A stretch of 64,000 nt of DNA from Candida dubliniensis CD36 (lineage: Eukaryota; Ascomycota; Pichiomycetes; Serinales; Debaryomycetaceae), in NCBI RefSeq assembly GCF_000026945.1, contig NC_012864.1, positions 620,001-684,000 on the forward strand. Direction: 5' to 3'. The notes under the pieces were generated by a model. That model saw nothing but the letters and a program-made list of their open reading frames with translations. It did no database searches and had not been told where the DNA came from. Positions within the stretch are counted from its first letter, which is position 1. Every line of letters starts with the position of its first letter. Below are positions 9,744 to 18,562 of the stretch, one piece after another. A program made the position numbers and the translations under genes.

Positions 9744-12398
9744 ATGAGCAACACCCCTTCTAATACATCACAGGCATCTCGAGACAATATTTCACATTCA
9801 ACTACATCACCAGAAACATCAAGGGATGAAAAAGAAATGAAAGCAAAAAACAATATCAAAACAGAATCTGCAGAAAGCTCAGCAGCAGCAACATTAGGTT
9901 CAATGGGTACAGCAAGAGACCATCTTCATTCACAATTTCCACCATCGACACCAGGTCCGATCCCAACACATTTGACCTCTTCCTTCGGAGGTACTGCTCG
10001 ACATGCTCAGCCTCAAGGTACACCACAGGTGACAGCACCAGCGTCAACCCTGTTTGGATATTGTCAACCTTTGCAACAGTTACATCCAATACAGCAGTAC
10101 CAACATCTCAACCAAGCCCCGTCACAGCCACAAGCATCGTCACCATCTCCAATACCCCCAGTAGCACATTCACCCACTGCTACAAACACAAGTCATACGC
10201 CTGATCAAAATGGTGCATCAAGACAACGAATGAGGGTTGTGAAAGCCTGTGATCGTTGTCGTAGCCACAAAATCAAATGTTCAGGAGAGTGTCCCTGCGC
10301 CACTTGTTTAAAACAGGCAAAAGAGTGTACTTTCAGTAACAAGGTATTTCAGAAAAGAACGAAAGGCACAGAATTACCAGAACAAAAGCGTGCCAAATTT
10401 GCTGAACCATTTGGGTTACCCGAAGTTAAAAAAGATGACCAACAAGAGTACATTAATCATTTGGAAAATAGAGTACATTATCTTGAGAGTTTATTAACAA
10501 ACAGTACAACAGACACTTTTAAAACTCCGCTTTCAAATGAACCTGAAAGTGAGTTTGTCACTGAGACATTGTTTTGTACCAGTTCAAAATGGAGATTTTC
10601 CAGACGGCATCAAAATTTGCTTATTGCTGAATTGTGCAGATCAATGTATTCTAATTTATCTGAGGAACTGAAACAATTAGTCACACTTCCCAGATACCAA
10701 TATTTTGGCTGGAACATGTCTGGTGTCAAATATGTTACAAGTGAAGAGTTGCCTCCATTGCCTGATCTTGGGGCGAAACTTGATTCCAAGTTTTTAACTA
10801 AATATTATTTTGAAGAAATCAACCCTTTATTTGCTATTCTCCATGAAACTGTGTTCAAAGAACAAATTGGAGCATACGAGAAGTTACTTAGAGACCAAAT
10901 AATGTTGCATAAAGACGATCATGATTCGAAAGGTAATCAAACAAGATTATTTAGTGCCATGCTTTATCTCGTTTATGCCTTGGCAATAAGGTTTAGTGAA
11001 ATTCTGAAACCAAAGAACCCCAGTATTGAAATGTTGCAACTTGAAGAGAAACTTTTTAAATATGGTTATAAAGTCATTTCCATACTCAGTTTTGAATGGG
11101 AATCATTTGAATTGATACAAGGGTGGTTGTTGATTACTCTTTATCTTAGAGTCACCCATAGACAAACATCCTGTTCTCATGCATTGGGGCAAGCTATGGA
11201 TATGGTAAAATCTATGGGTCTTGGATTTGCCCATGATAATGCTAAATTTTATTCATCAACAGCTTATGAACGCTTAAAAGCCAAAAGAATATTTTGGTGC
11301 GTATTTACATTTGATCGTGTGTTTGGGTTGCAAACTGGTCGATATTGTGGCATTCGAGATGAAGATTTTAATAATGAATTCCCGGGCTTTGATTTTAAAC
11401 ACGAAACTGAAAAAGACGATTGGTTGACTTTACCAGCATTGGGATTAATTCATATTGCTCGAGTTTCTAACTTTGTTCATACAGCATCTACAGATAATCC
11501 TCATTTGATTAAATATCAACAAGTAAATGCAGAATTGGTTAAATTACACGAATGGTTTAATGCAAACGGGTTCCGAAATGACTTGTTTTTCAATAAAAAG
11601 AATGATTCTAGTTCTTTGGTTAAGGCACAAGTGAAGTTACATTATTATGACTTGGTTCTTTGTATTCATAGCAAGATTTTATTTAACTATATTGGTAGAA
11701 GAATCGCTAGTCATGGATTAAAAGTCGAGATGGTGATTGATGCTTGTAATGGGGTAATTGAAGTTTTGGACAAAACCAACAAGGCAGGGTTGTTGTATAC
11801 TCCTTGGTATTCTGTTTTACTTTTGTTGTTTAATGTTGGGGTCAATGCAATTACATTGATTAATGGTGGGGCTTTTGTTGAACAAGCTCGTGAAGTTTTG
11901 AAAAATACCATGAGATTATTAACCATACTACGTAAGTCCCCTATTAGAAATGAGCAGAATAAGTTGGTGTTCAGAGAGAGATTTAAAATGGTCAGAGAAT
12001 GTATATGGGCGTTGAAAATGGCCAATAGGATTTTGACATTGAGATTACAGGAAGATATCAGTGTATTGAATAGCATTGGGGTTGATCATGGATCATCTGA
12101 TGTTAACAAACAGACTTTCACTCAGTTGGGTATTGCTTCAGAATCGACCGAGGGAAGCTCAACACAACCCAAAACAAATGAATTCAATCAAGTGTTTGAA
12201 AAACATTTACATAGGAACAGTGATATTCGTCAACTGATCACCAATGATGTTGATTCTCCAGTTAGTGTCAACTCCGATTCAACATCAAATGTACAATCCA
12301 TAGAGCCTGTTGACACCTACAGTTCAGCGGAAATCGACAATTTGCTTGGAAACATTCAATGGTTTGATCAATGGACGGATTTCAATATTGACTTTTAG
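9744..12398 (+). CDS. CTA7: Zn2Cys6 transcription factor (Stb4-like)
   Basis: 884 residues. A Ser/Thr/Pro/Gln-rich N-terminal region of about 160 residues precedes a fungal binuclear zinc cluster. Its ligands C169, C172, C179, C185, C188 and C195 have the canonical C-X2-C-X6-C-X5-C-X2-C-X6-C spacing, with one extra Cys (C183). A short coiled coil (YINHLENRVHYLESLL, about residues 232-247) would allow dimerisation. The fungal-specific transcription factor domain occupies roughly 330-680, with landmarks such as RLKAKRIFWCVFTFDRVFGLQTGR. The tail is Ser/Asp-rich and ends in acidic/aromatic IQWFDQWTDFNIDF, a plausible activation segment. The symbol comes from remembered gene order beside TRR1 and similarity to yeast Stb4. 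Targets are unknown from the sequence. Confidence 0.85.
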   Translation: MSNTPSNTSQASRDNISHSTTSPETSRDEKEMKAKNNIKTESAESSAAATLGSMGTARDHLHSQFPPSTPGPIPTHLTSSFGGTARHAQPQGTPQVTAPASTLFGYCQPLQQLHPIQQYQHLNQAPSQPQASSPSPIPPVAHSPTATNTSHTPDQNGASRQRMRVVKACDRCRSHKIKCSGECPCATCLKQAKECTFSNKVFQKRTKGTELPEQKRAKFAEPFGLPEVKKDDQQEYINHLENRVHYLESLLTNSTTDTFKTPLSNEPESEFVTETLFCTSSKWRFSRRHQNLLIAELCRSMYSNLSEELKQLVTLPRYQYFGWNMSGVKYVTSEELPPLPDLGAKLDSKFLTKYYFEEINPLFAILHETVFKEQIGAYEKLLRDQIMLHKDDHDSKGNQTRLFSAMLYLVYALAIRFSEILKPKNPSIEMLQLEEKLFKYGYKVISILSFEWESFELIQGWLLITLYLRVTHRQTSCSHALGQAMDMVKSMGLGFAHDNAKFYSSTAYERLKAKRIFWCVFTFDRVFGLQTGRYCGIRDEDFNNEFPGFDFKHETEKDDWLTLPALGLIHIARVSNFVHTASTDNPHLIKYQQVNAELVKLHEWFNANGFRNDLFFNKKNDSSSLVKAQVKLHYYDLVLCIHSKILFNYIGRRIASHGLKVEMVIDACNGVIEVLDKTNKAGLLYTPWYSVLLLLFNVGVNAITLINGGAFVEQAREVLKNTMRLLTILRKSPIRNEQNKLVFRERFKMVRECIWALKMANRILTLRLQEDISVLNSIGVDHGSSDVNKQTFTQLGIASESTEGSSTQPKTNEFNQVFEKHLHRNSDIRQLITNDVDSPVSVNSDSTSNVQSIEPVDTYSSAEIDNLLGNIQWFDQWTDFNIDF

Positions 12399-13345
12399 CT
12401 CATTACGTGTTTAGGGTTTTATTTGTATTACTAGTTTTTAATTCAGTAAAGAATAAAGTTTATACTTAGAAAACTGACGTCTATAGTATCATCATGTAGA
12501 GCAGACATAGATCTCTTAGGTCTAGATAATAATTAGGTTCCGGCGTCTGCAAAAAAAAAAAAAAAAGAAACAATATTATCAATTCCTCGGTACTTGGTAG
12601 CTACTACAGTTTTGTGCGCCGAAATCGGTTTTGCTTGAAGTTTTGTCAATGGTAATTCTGAGATGAAAATCAAATAAAAGTATTTATAATGACAAATACC
12701 ATACTATCATGGGGTTAGCAATGATTTTTAAGAAGACTTGGGTTTTATTTAATGGCGTGATTAGACTTCCCTTTTTTGTATTTCTTTTAAGTGAGGTGCA
12801 TAAACAAGGAGCAGGGTGAGAGAAAGATCTAATCTATAATCCCATATTTTAGATTCGTAAGTTAGTCCAGATTTCACGTAATCAGAGAGATAAAGCAAAA
12901 AAAAAAAGAACGGTACAATCTTGTAAATATAAGCCAAGTCCAGAAGAAAGAAATAGGCTTATACATGTGTAACAAATAAACGAAGGCCAGGTCAAGTCGA
13001 TTATTAATCTGTTAAGTTAGTTGGCAGAAAATAATGTTCTAGACTGGCGAATTGATTTTGTCAGCAATATAGGACGAGAAAACTTTTTCTTAGGCGCGAC
13101 TAAGAAGAAACAACTAACAATAATTGTTAAATACCTTTTTTTCATATGACAAATCAATTAGAACAGTTCGAGAAGAAGAAACAGAAAAAAAAAAAAAAAA
13201 GAAACATCAATTGAAATATATATAAGTTAATAATTCCACCGGATATTTTTTTTCCTTCTTCCAAAAGTTAAATTTTATCAACATCTTTTATAAAATAAAA
13301 CCATATTCACATTTATTTCACACATATATTACATAATTTTAAACA
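12399..13345. other. Intergenic region upstream of TRR1
   Basis: About 950 bp between two plus-strand genes. It has A-rich runs (about 12550, 12898, 13183-13200), AT-rich DNA near the TRR1 start and the interrupted palindrome at 13089-13104. No gene or tRNA found. Confidence 0.6.
13089..13104. promoter_or_regulatory. Interrupted palindrome CTTAG-N6-CTAAG upstream of TRR1
   Basis: Two inverted CTTAG/CTAAG half-sites flank GCGCGA, 242 bp upstream of the TRR1 start. AP-1-type factors (Yap1/Cap1) bind TTA(C/G)TAA-like sites and Skn7 binds GC-rich motifs in oxidative-stress promoters, so this is a candidate stress element. No canonical TTACTAA or TTAGTAA was found in this interval. Confidence 0.35.
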
Positions 13346-14308
13346 ATGGTACACCACAAAGTCACTATTATTGGATCCGGTCCAGCTGCCCACACTGCTG
13401 CTATTTACTTGGCCAGAGCAGAAATTAAACCAACTTTATACGAAGGTATGTTGGCTAATGGTATTGCAGCTGGTGGTCAATTGACTACAACCACTGATAT
13501 TGAAAATTTCCCAGGGTTCCCAAATGGTATTGGAGGATCTGAATTGATGGAAAAAATGAAGGAACAATCACAAAGATTCGGTACCGAAATTATCACTGAG
13601 ACCATCTCCAAAGTTGATTTCTCCAAGAGACCTTTCAAATTATGGACTGAATGGAATGAAGATGCAGAACCAATCACTACTGATGCCGTTATTATTGCTA
13701 CTGGTGCATCTGCCAAGAGAATGCATTTACCTGGGGAAGAAACTTATTGGCAACAAGGTATTTCTGCCTGTGCTGTTTGTGATGGTGCTGTTCCAATTTT
13801 CAGAAACAACCCATTGGCTGTAATTGGTGGTGGTGATTCTGCTTGTGAAGAGGCCATTTTCTTGACCAAATATGCTTCTAAAGTGTTTTTATTGGTCAGA
13901 AGAGACGTTTTGAGAGCATCCACAATTATGCAAAAGAGAGTCACCAACAATGACAAAATTGAAGTATTATGGAACACTGAAGCTTTGGAAGCTAAAGGTG
14001 ATGGTAAATTATTGAAATCATTAAGAGTTGTCAACAACAAAACTAAAGAAGAAAAAGATTTACAAGTCAATGGTTTGTTCTATGCCATTGGTCACATCCC
14101 AGCCACCAAGATTTTTGCTGACCAACTCAAGACCGACGAAGCTGGTTACATTCAAACCACCCCAGGAACTGCTTCTACTTCCATTGAAGGTGTGTTTGCA
14201 GCTGGTGATGTCCAAGATAAAATTTATAGACAAGCCATTACTTCTGCTGGTAGTGGATGTATGGCTGCTTTGGAATGTGAAAAATTCATTTCCGAACAAG
14301 AAGCTTAG
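13346..14308 (+). CDS. TRR1: Thioredoxin reductase
   Basis: 320 residues, the usual size of the low-molecular-weight enzyme. The FAD-binding Rossmann motif [10 protein letters not shown] begins at residue 10. The redox-active disulfide is C142/C145 in ACAVCDG, inside the NADPH domain, whose dinucleotide motif [10 protein letters not shown] starts at residue 161. The second FAD motif [10 protein letters not shown] is near the C-terminus. It transfers electrons from NADPH through FAD to thioredoxin in the cytosol and so supports peroxiredoxins, ribonucleotide reduction and oxidative-stress defence. Codon use is strongly biased (TTG/TTA Leu, GGT Gly), as in highly expressed yeast genes. No targeting peptide is visible. 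Confidence 0.98.
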   Translation: MVHHKVTIIGSGPAAHTAAIYLARAEIKPTLYEGMLANGIAAGGQLTTTTDIENFPGFPNGIGGSELMEKMKEQSQRFGTEIITETISKVDFSKRPFKLWTEWNEDAEPITTDAVIIATGASAKRMHLPGEETYWQQGISACAVCDGAVPIFRNNPLAVIGGGDSACEEAIFLTKYASKVFLLVRRDVLRASTIMQKRVTNNDKIEVLWNTEALEAKGDGKLLKSLRVVNNKTKEEKDLQVNGLFYAIGHIPATKIFADQLKTDEAGYIQTTPGTASTSIEGVFAAGDVQDKIYRQAITSAGSGCMAALECEKFISEQEA

Positions 14309-14633
14309 ATGTTTTGAACAATACAATCTGGTAGAATTGAGTTTTACATAGTTTTGTTTCAATTTACGTACATATAAATATTTATAGATTTTAGTTTATA
14401 CTACTGTATTGCCCTTCTCAAGGGAAATTACTATCCATGAACGATGGTTCTGTAAGAGGTTTGTAGAGTTGAAGAAATATTGGGTGTTATCGGATAAAAA
14501 AGGGTAAGACTACACGACTCCTCCAGACAAACACTTGAGATTTGCACTGCGGTCACATTTTGTTTATTAACTAGAGGAGAAATTTGTTATCAATTACCCT
14601 AACTTCTTATGTTAACAAACTCCAACCATTATC
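14309..14633. other. Intergenic region, TRR1 to PEP12
   Basis: About 325 bp holding the TRR1 3' end and the PEP12 promoter. No distinctive motif noticed. Confidence 0.5.
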
Positions 14634-15473
14634 ATGTCTTTTAATACACCGTTTAGTGAAGATTTAGAAAGAACTGCGACAAATAATTCTCATAGATACA
14701 AGGATTATCCGGAATTTGACAGCTTATCAACAACTATAGAGAATCAATTACATTTTATCAATTCAGAACTCTTATCGTCTATACGTCTGGATTTAGCAAA
14801 ATTAGAAAAGGATAAAACTGACACAACATTATCTGAAAGTTTAAGTGGTCAATTTAGAAAAACCACTGATGCATTCAAAAAAGTGAATAAATTTGTGAAA
14901 CAGTTGAATGCATCTATAGTGGCAACAGAACGAGAACATGAGGATGTGGAAACAGTGAACTATCTCAAACAAAAGGAAGCAATACAAATAAAGCTAATAA
15001 GAGACAGTTTGGCAAATTTCAATAACTTTCAAAAGAGATTTGAATCATGTCAAACAACCCAGTTGCCCGAAGATGGATCTAACTTGCTGGAGGCAGAACC
15101 TGGAACAGCTCAACAACAACAACAACAACAACAACAGGTACAAATCACTTATGAACCCATTAATGCTGAAGAGTTGGAACAACAAACGTTACTTATTCAA
15201 GAACGTGAACGAGAAATACATCAGATCCAACAGGACACACAAGAAATCAATGATATTTTCAGCAACTTGTCATCCATAGTGAATGAACAACAGTTTCAAA
15301 TTGATAGTATTGAAAATAATATTTTCAGTTATAATTCAAATGCAAGAGAAGCATCAAATGAACTTCGCAGAGCAGAAAGATATCAGAAGAGTTCTAGTGG
15401 AAGGTTATTATGTTGTTTCTTAATACTTGTTGGTATAGTATCGTTTATAATTTTAATAGGGTTGATTTTTTAG
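14634..15473 (+). CDS. PEP12: Endosomal/prevacuolar syntaxin (Qa-SNARE)
   Basis: 279 residues. An N-terminal Habc-like helical bundle (about residues 25-130) is followed by a polyglutamine linker (about 161-171). The t-SNARE helix spans about 190-250, including EINDIFSNLSSIVNEQQFQI with the Gln expected at the zero layer. A single C-terminal transmembrane anchor (LLCCFLILVGIVSFIILIGLIF) runs to the end. This tail-anchored layout is that of Pep12/Vam3/Tlg2-type syntaxins. Pep12, which mediates Golgi-to-prevacuolar fusion, is favoured by size and remembered gene order; Vam3 is the main alternative. The stop lies only about 50 bp from the stop of the convergent CIA1 gene. Confidence 0.85.
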   Translation: MSFNTPFSEDLERTATNNSHRYKDYPEFDSLSTTIENQLHFINSELLSSIRLDLAKLEKDKTDTTLSESLSGQFRKTTDAFKKVNKFVKQLNASIVATEREHEDVETVNYLKQKEAIQIKLIRDSLANFNNFQKRFESCQTTQLPEDGSNLLEAEPGTAQQQQQQQQQVQITYEPINAEELEQQTLLIQEREREIHQIQQDTQEINDIFSNLSSIVNEQQFQIDSIENNIFSYNSNAREASNELRRAERYQKSSSGRLLCCFLILVGIVSFIILIGLIF

Positions 15474-15524
15474 AAATAAATATATATAGAGGAACTTCTA
15501 TATTTCCACAATCTATATTAAAGT

Positions 15525-16667
15525 CTATACGTTCCACAAATTCACATATCCATCGTCTCCAGCACTCACCAATATTTCGTTCTCATCATCCAACTGTGCC
15601 CAAATCACACAGTTTATTTCATGAACTCCATGTGACCCTTCATGAACAGAATCGATTACCCATTTCCCCTTTTCAGCTTCTGAATACACAACGATTTTGC
15701 CATCAGAGCCAGCACTGGCAATTTTCCCTGTTAATGAAGACCACGCCACAGAATAAACGGGATACTTGTGAACGGCAGGTAAAACAGATTCTACTTCCCA
15801 TACCATTTCCTTGGTATGCTTGATCGAACTTGGTAGTTCTGGTTTATCTTCCTCTTCCTCTCTTTTTGCTACCCATATTCTCACTGACAAATCATCACTA
15901 GCAGAAACTAATCTTAAAATACTTGAATCAGCCGTGGGACTTTTAAAACTTTCAAATTTCGAACACCAAACAGTTCCCTCGTGTCCATTCAAAATACCAA
16001 CACAAGACCATTCATCCCCAGCGATATCTTGTTGATATATTCTAATTGTATCATCATAAGAAGAACTGGCCAATATATTCATTGATGGATGCCAAGAAAC
16101 ATTCTTCACATCTTGTGAATGATCATTCAACACGGCAACACATTCAAATTCTTCTAAAGTTTCTGGATCAGTTTCCCATATCCAAACAGTTTTATCTCTT
16201 GAACAAGAAGCTAAATATTGCCCTTGGAAATTCCAATCAACAGCTTTTACTTCATTCTCATGACCTTCTATAATTGCCATTAAATTCCATTCATTATTAG
16301 GACTAGTAAGTATTTCCTTTTGATTAGCAACCACTTCATCAATATCATATTCAACGTCCGGTTCATCAATTCCCCATACACTAATTGTGGAATCAAAGGA
16401 ACCGGCTGCTAATGCTGGTAAGTCTAAAAAATCCAATTTAGGGGCATCAACTCCACCTAAGGGAGGTTTAAATGCAACTGAACGTATTGATCTTTTATGG
16501 GTATCTTCTAACTCAGCAACTAATGGGAATTTCTGTTTAGTGGAGAGCTTGTATAGTTTTGTGGACTTGTCTGTAGATGCCGTGGCAATAATTGGTAAAG
16601 TAGGATGGACAGAGACACTCCAAGCCTTATCGTTATGCGCCTTTATGGAGTGTAGTAATTCAACCAT
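15525..16667 (-). CDS. CIA1: Cytosolic Fe-S cluster assembly WD40 protein
   Basis: 380 residues from the ATG at 16667; the frame runs 15 codons further but only from a GTG. Seven WD40 blades fill the protein, with regular endings such as DKSTKLYKL, DSTISVWGI, DKTVWIWE, DDTIRIYQ, DLSVRIWVA, DGKIVVYSE and DGYVNLWNV at the very C-terminus. The opening ELLHSIKAHNDKAWSV and compact seven-blade architecture without extensions match Cia1/CIAO1. That protein docks with Nar1 and Cia2-Met18 to pass Fe-S clusters to cytosolic and nuclear apoproteins. It shares a 200-bp divergent promoter with CYC2. Confidence 0.88.
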   Translation of the reverse strand: MVELLHSIKAHNDKAWSVSVHPTLPIIATASTDKSTKLYKLSTKQKFPLVAELEDTHKRSIRSVAFKPPLGGVDAPKLDFLDLPALAAGSFDSTISVWGIDEPDVEYDIDEVVANQKEILTSPNNEWNLMAIIEGHENEVKAVDWNFQGQYLASCSRDKTVWIWETDPETLEEFECVAVLNDHSQDVKNVSWHPSMNILASSSYDDTIRIYQQDIAGDEWSCVGILNGHEGTVWCSKFESFKSPTADSSILRLVSASDDLSVRIWVAKREEEEDKPELPSSIKHTKEMVWEVESVLPAVHKYPVYSVAWSSLTGKIASAGSDGKIVVYSEAEKGKWVIDSVHEGSHGVHEINCVIWAQLDDENEILVSAGDDGYVNLWNV

Positions 16668-16867
16668 ATAGAATGTAGTATAATGTATAATTAGTGAATG
16701 GGAAGACAACACTTGTTTGCCTTGATTCAGCTTCTTTCTTTTTTTTTTTTTTTTCTATTGGTGTGGTGAAGATTCTCCGATTGAATCTACTTTTGTTTCC
16801 AAATTTTTTTTTTGTTAAAGAAGTTTAGGACTAATATTTGTTGTGTCAAAGCGTGGGAAAGGGAACT

Positions 16868-18490
16868 ATGTTGGGACTTCGCCAAATTAGACAGTATCCT
16901 ATTCATAGAAGTCGTTTAATCAACTTTCGTCGATTCAACTCAACAAACTCGAAAAAACCCGAACAAGAAGAAGAAAACAGTCAGTCTCTGGAGCACAAGA
17001 ATATACCCTCAAAGCAAGATGATAAAACTGATGTTGGGTCATTTAATATAAAACCAACAACATCAAGATCAGCACCTGCTCCTATGGAAAATACAGGTAT
17101 TGAACAATTAATGCACAAAGACAATAAACCATATATTCCCAAATTAAAGCATAAAAGAGTATCATTTGAATATCCCAATCTACCAAATCAAGATGAATAT
17201 ACAAATTTGATTGAAAAACCAAAATCAATTACTCGATGGACAAGATATGTACCGAAAATATTGACAGTGATTGTATTAGTATGGTCAGGGTATGCATACC
17301 ATGTATGGATGACAGATACCGAAGAAGGTGAAGATAGTTCAGATTTATTAAACCCCGAAGAGTTCCACAAGTTTATTGTTACCCACAAGGAGAAAATCGA
17401 TGATGATCATTATATTATTGAGATAACTCCTAAATTTTTCCATTGGGAGTATAGTCATGGAACCGATCCAGAGGGGAAGAGTTTATGGAAGGGTGATAAA
17501 TTCTGGTCAGTAGAAATCAAACAACCAGATATCAATGTAGTCAGATCTTATACTCCTTTACCATTATATTACTTAAAATCTGAGTATACCCGATCTGGTG
17601 AAAAAGAACCTTTATTGAAAGTCATCAATCCTGAAATAGACGAATATGATAGACATGGCACAATGTGTCTTTATGTTAAGAGATATAATGATGGTGAAGT
17701 TTCCAAGTACATAACTGATCGTAACGTTGGCGAAGAGTTGGAATTAAGGGGCCCCAATATTGAATATAAATTTCCTTATCATCCTTTACATAAATTACAC
17801 AAACGTCCAATTTTCAAAGATTTGCCTTCTAAAGTAGAGGCTGATAATATGATAGAAACCGTTAAACGAGTAAATAATTTACCTGATGTCGATAATATTG
17901 TATTTTATGCAGCTGGTACAGGTATTGCACCAATATTACAAGTATTATTTTCGAAAAAACCATATTTGGGACATGTTGATATTCATTATTCTGCAAGACA
18001 TCCAGGCGAATTAGGTATTTTACAAAGATTTTTGTTATTCTTGGATAAATTAGATCGAATCAATATCACTTACCATTATGACGATCAACCAAAGACTGTT
18101 TTGAATGCTAAAGACATTAAACCACCTGGTATACCAAATTACATCACTCCAAAAACTTTAGAAGAAAAATCTAAATTTTTAACTGGGGATGAAATTGAAC
18201 AATTAAGATTACAAAAAGAACAACAAGGAAAGTCGTTTGATTCAGATATGACGACAAAATTGGTTCAAAAACCAGAAGATAGAGGAGAAGTATTTGAAAG
18301 TGGATTGCACCAAGCGAGCAAAACTATTCAACTCCCCAAAAAGACGGCCAGTTTAGCGATTGTATGTGGACCTGAAGGATTTGTTGATTATGTTGCTGGA
18401 TCAAAAGATTTGGTTAGAAATAAACAAGGTCCAATCAGTGGATTGTTGGGAGACAAAAATTGGGATAACTCAAATGTATATAAACTATAG
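16868..18490 (+). CDS. CYC2: Mitochondrial flavoprotein of cytochrome c maturation (Cyc2-like)
   Basis: 540 residues from the ATG at 16868. The first 30 residues are Arg-rich and lack acids (MLGLRQIRQYPIHRSRLINF), a typical matrix-targeting presequence. A single transmembrane helix follows near residues 135-150 (KILTVIVLVWSGYAYHVW), as expected for an inner-membrane protein facing the intermembrane space. The remainder is a ferredoxin-reductase-type fold, with an FAD segment around VVRSYTPLPLYYLK and a nucleotide-binding segment IVFYAAGTGIAPILQVLF. Cyc2 is a flavoprotein that aids haem attachment to cytochrome c. Three copies of ACTATAG straddle the stop codon (18484-18504). Confidence 0.85.
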   Translation: MLGLRQIRQYPIHRSRLINFRRFNSTNSKKPEQEEENSQSLEHKNIPSKQDDKTDVGSFNIKPTTSRSAPAPMENTGIEQLMHKDNKPYIPKLKHKRVSFEYPNLPNQDEYTNLIEKPKSITRWTRYVPKILTVIVLVWSGYAYHVWMTDTEEGEDSSDLLNPEEFHKFIVTHKEKIDDDHYIIEITPKFFHWEYSHGTDPEGKSLWKGDKFWSVEIKQPDINVVRSYTPLPLYYLKSEYTRSGEKEPLLKVINPEIDEYDRHGTMCLYVKRYNDGEVSKYITDRNVGEELELRGPNIEYKFPYHPLHKLHKRPIFKDLPSKVEADNMIETVKRVNNLPDVDNIVFYAAGTGIAPILQVLFSKKPYLGHVDIHYSARHPGELGILQRFLLFLDKLDRINITYHYDDQPKTVLNAKDIKPPGIPNYITPKTLEEKSKFLTGDEIEQLRLQKEQQGKSFDSDMTTKLVQKPEDRGEVFESGLHQASKTIQLPKKTASLAIVCGPEGFVDYVAGSKDLVRNKQGPISGLLGDKNWDNSNVYKL

Positions 18491-18504
18491 ACTATAGACT
18501 ATAG
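18484..18504. repeat. ACTATAG heptamer, three tandem copies
   Basis: Three perfect copies start in the last codons of CYC2 and run past its TAG stop. Because the unit is 7 bp, copy-number change upstream of the stop would shift the reading frame, but each unit itself ends in TAG. Confidence 0.85.
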
Positions 18505-18562
18505 ACTTACATGTAAATATATATATATATAATATATCGTATTTTGTCTTTGCTCTCGTATA

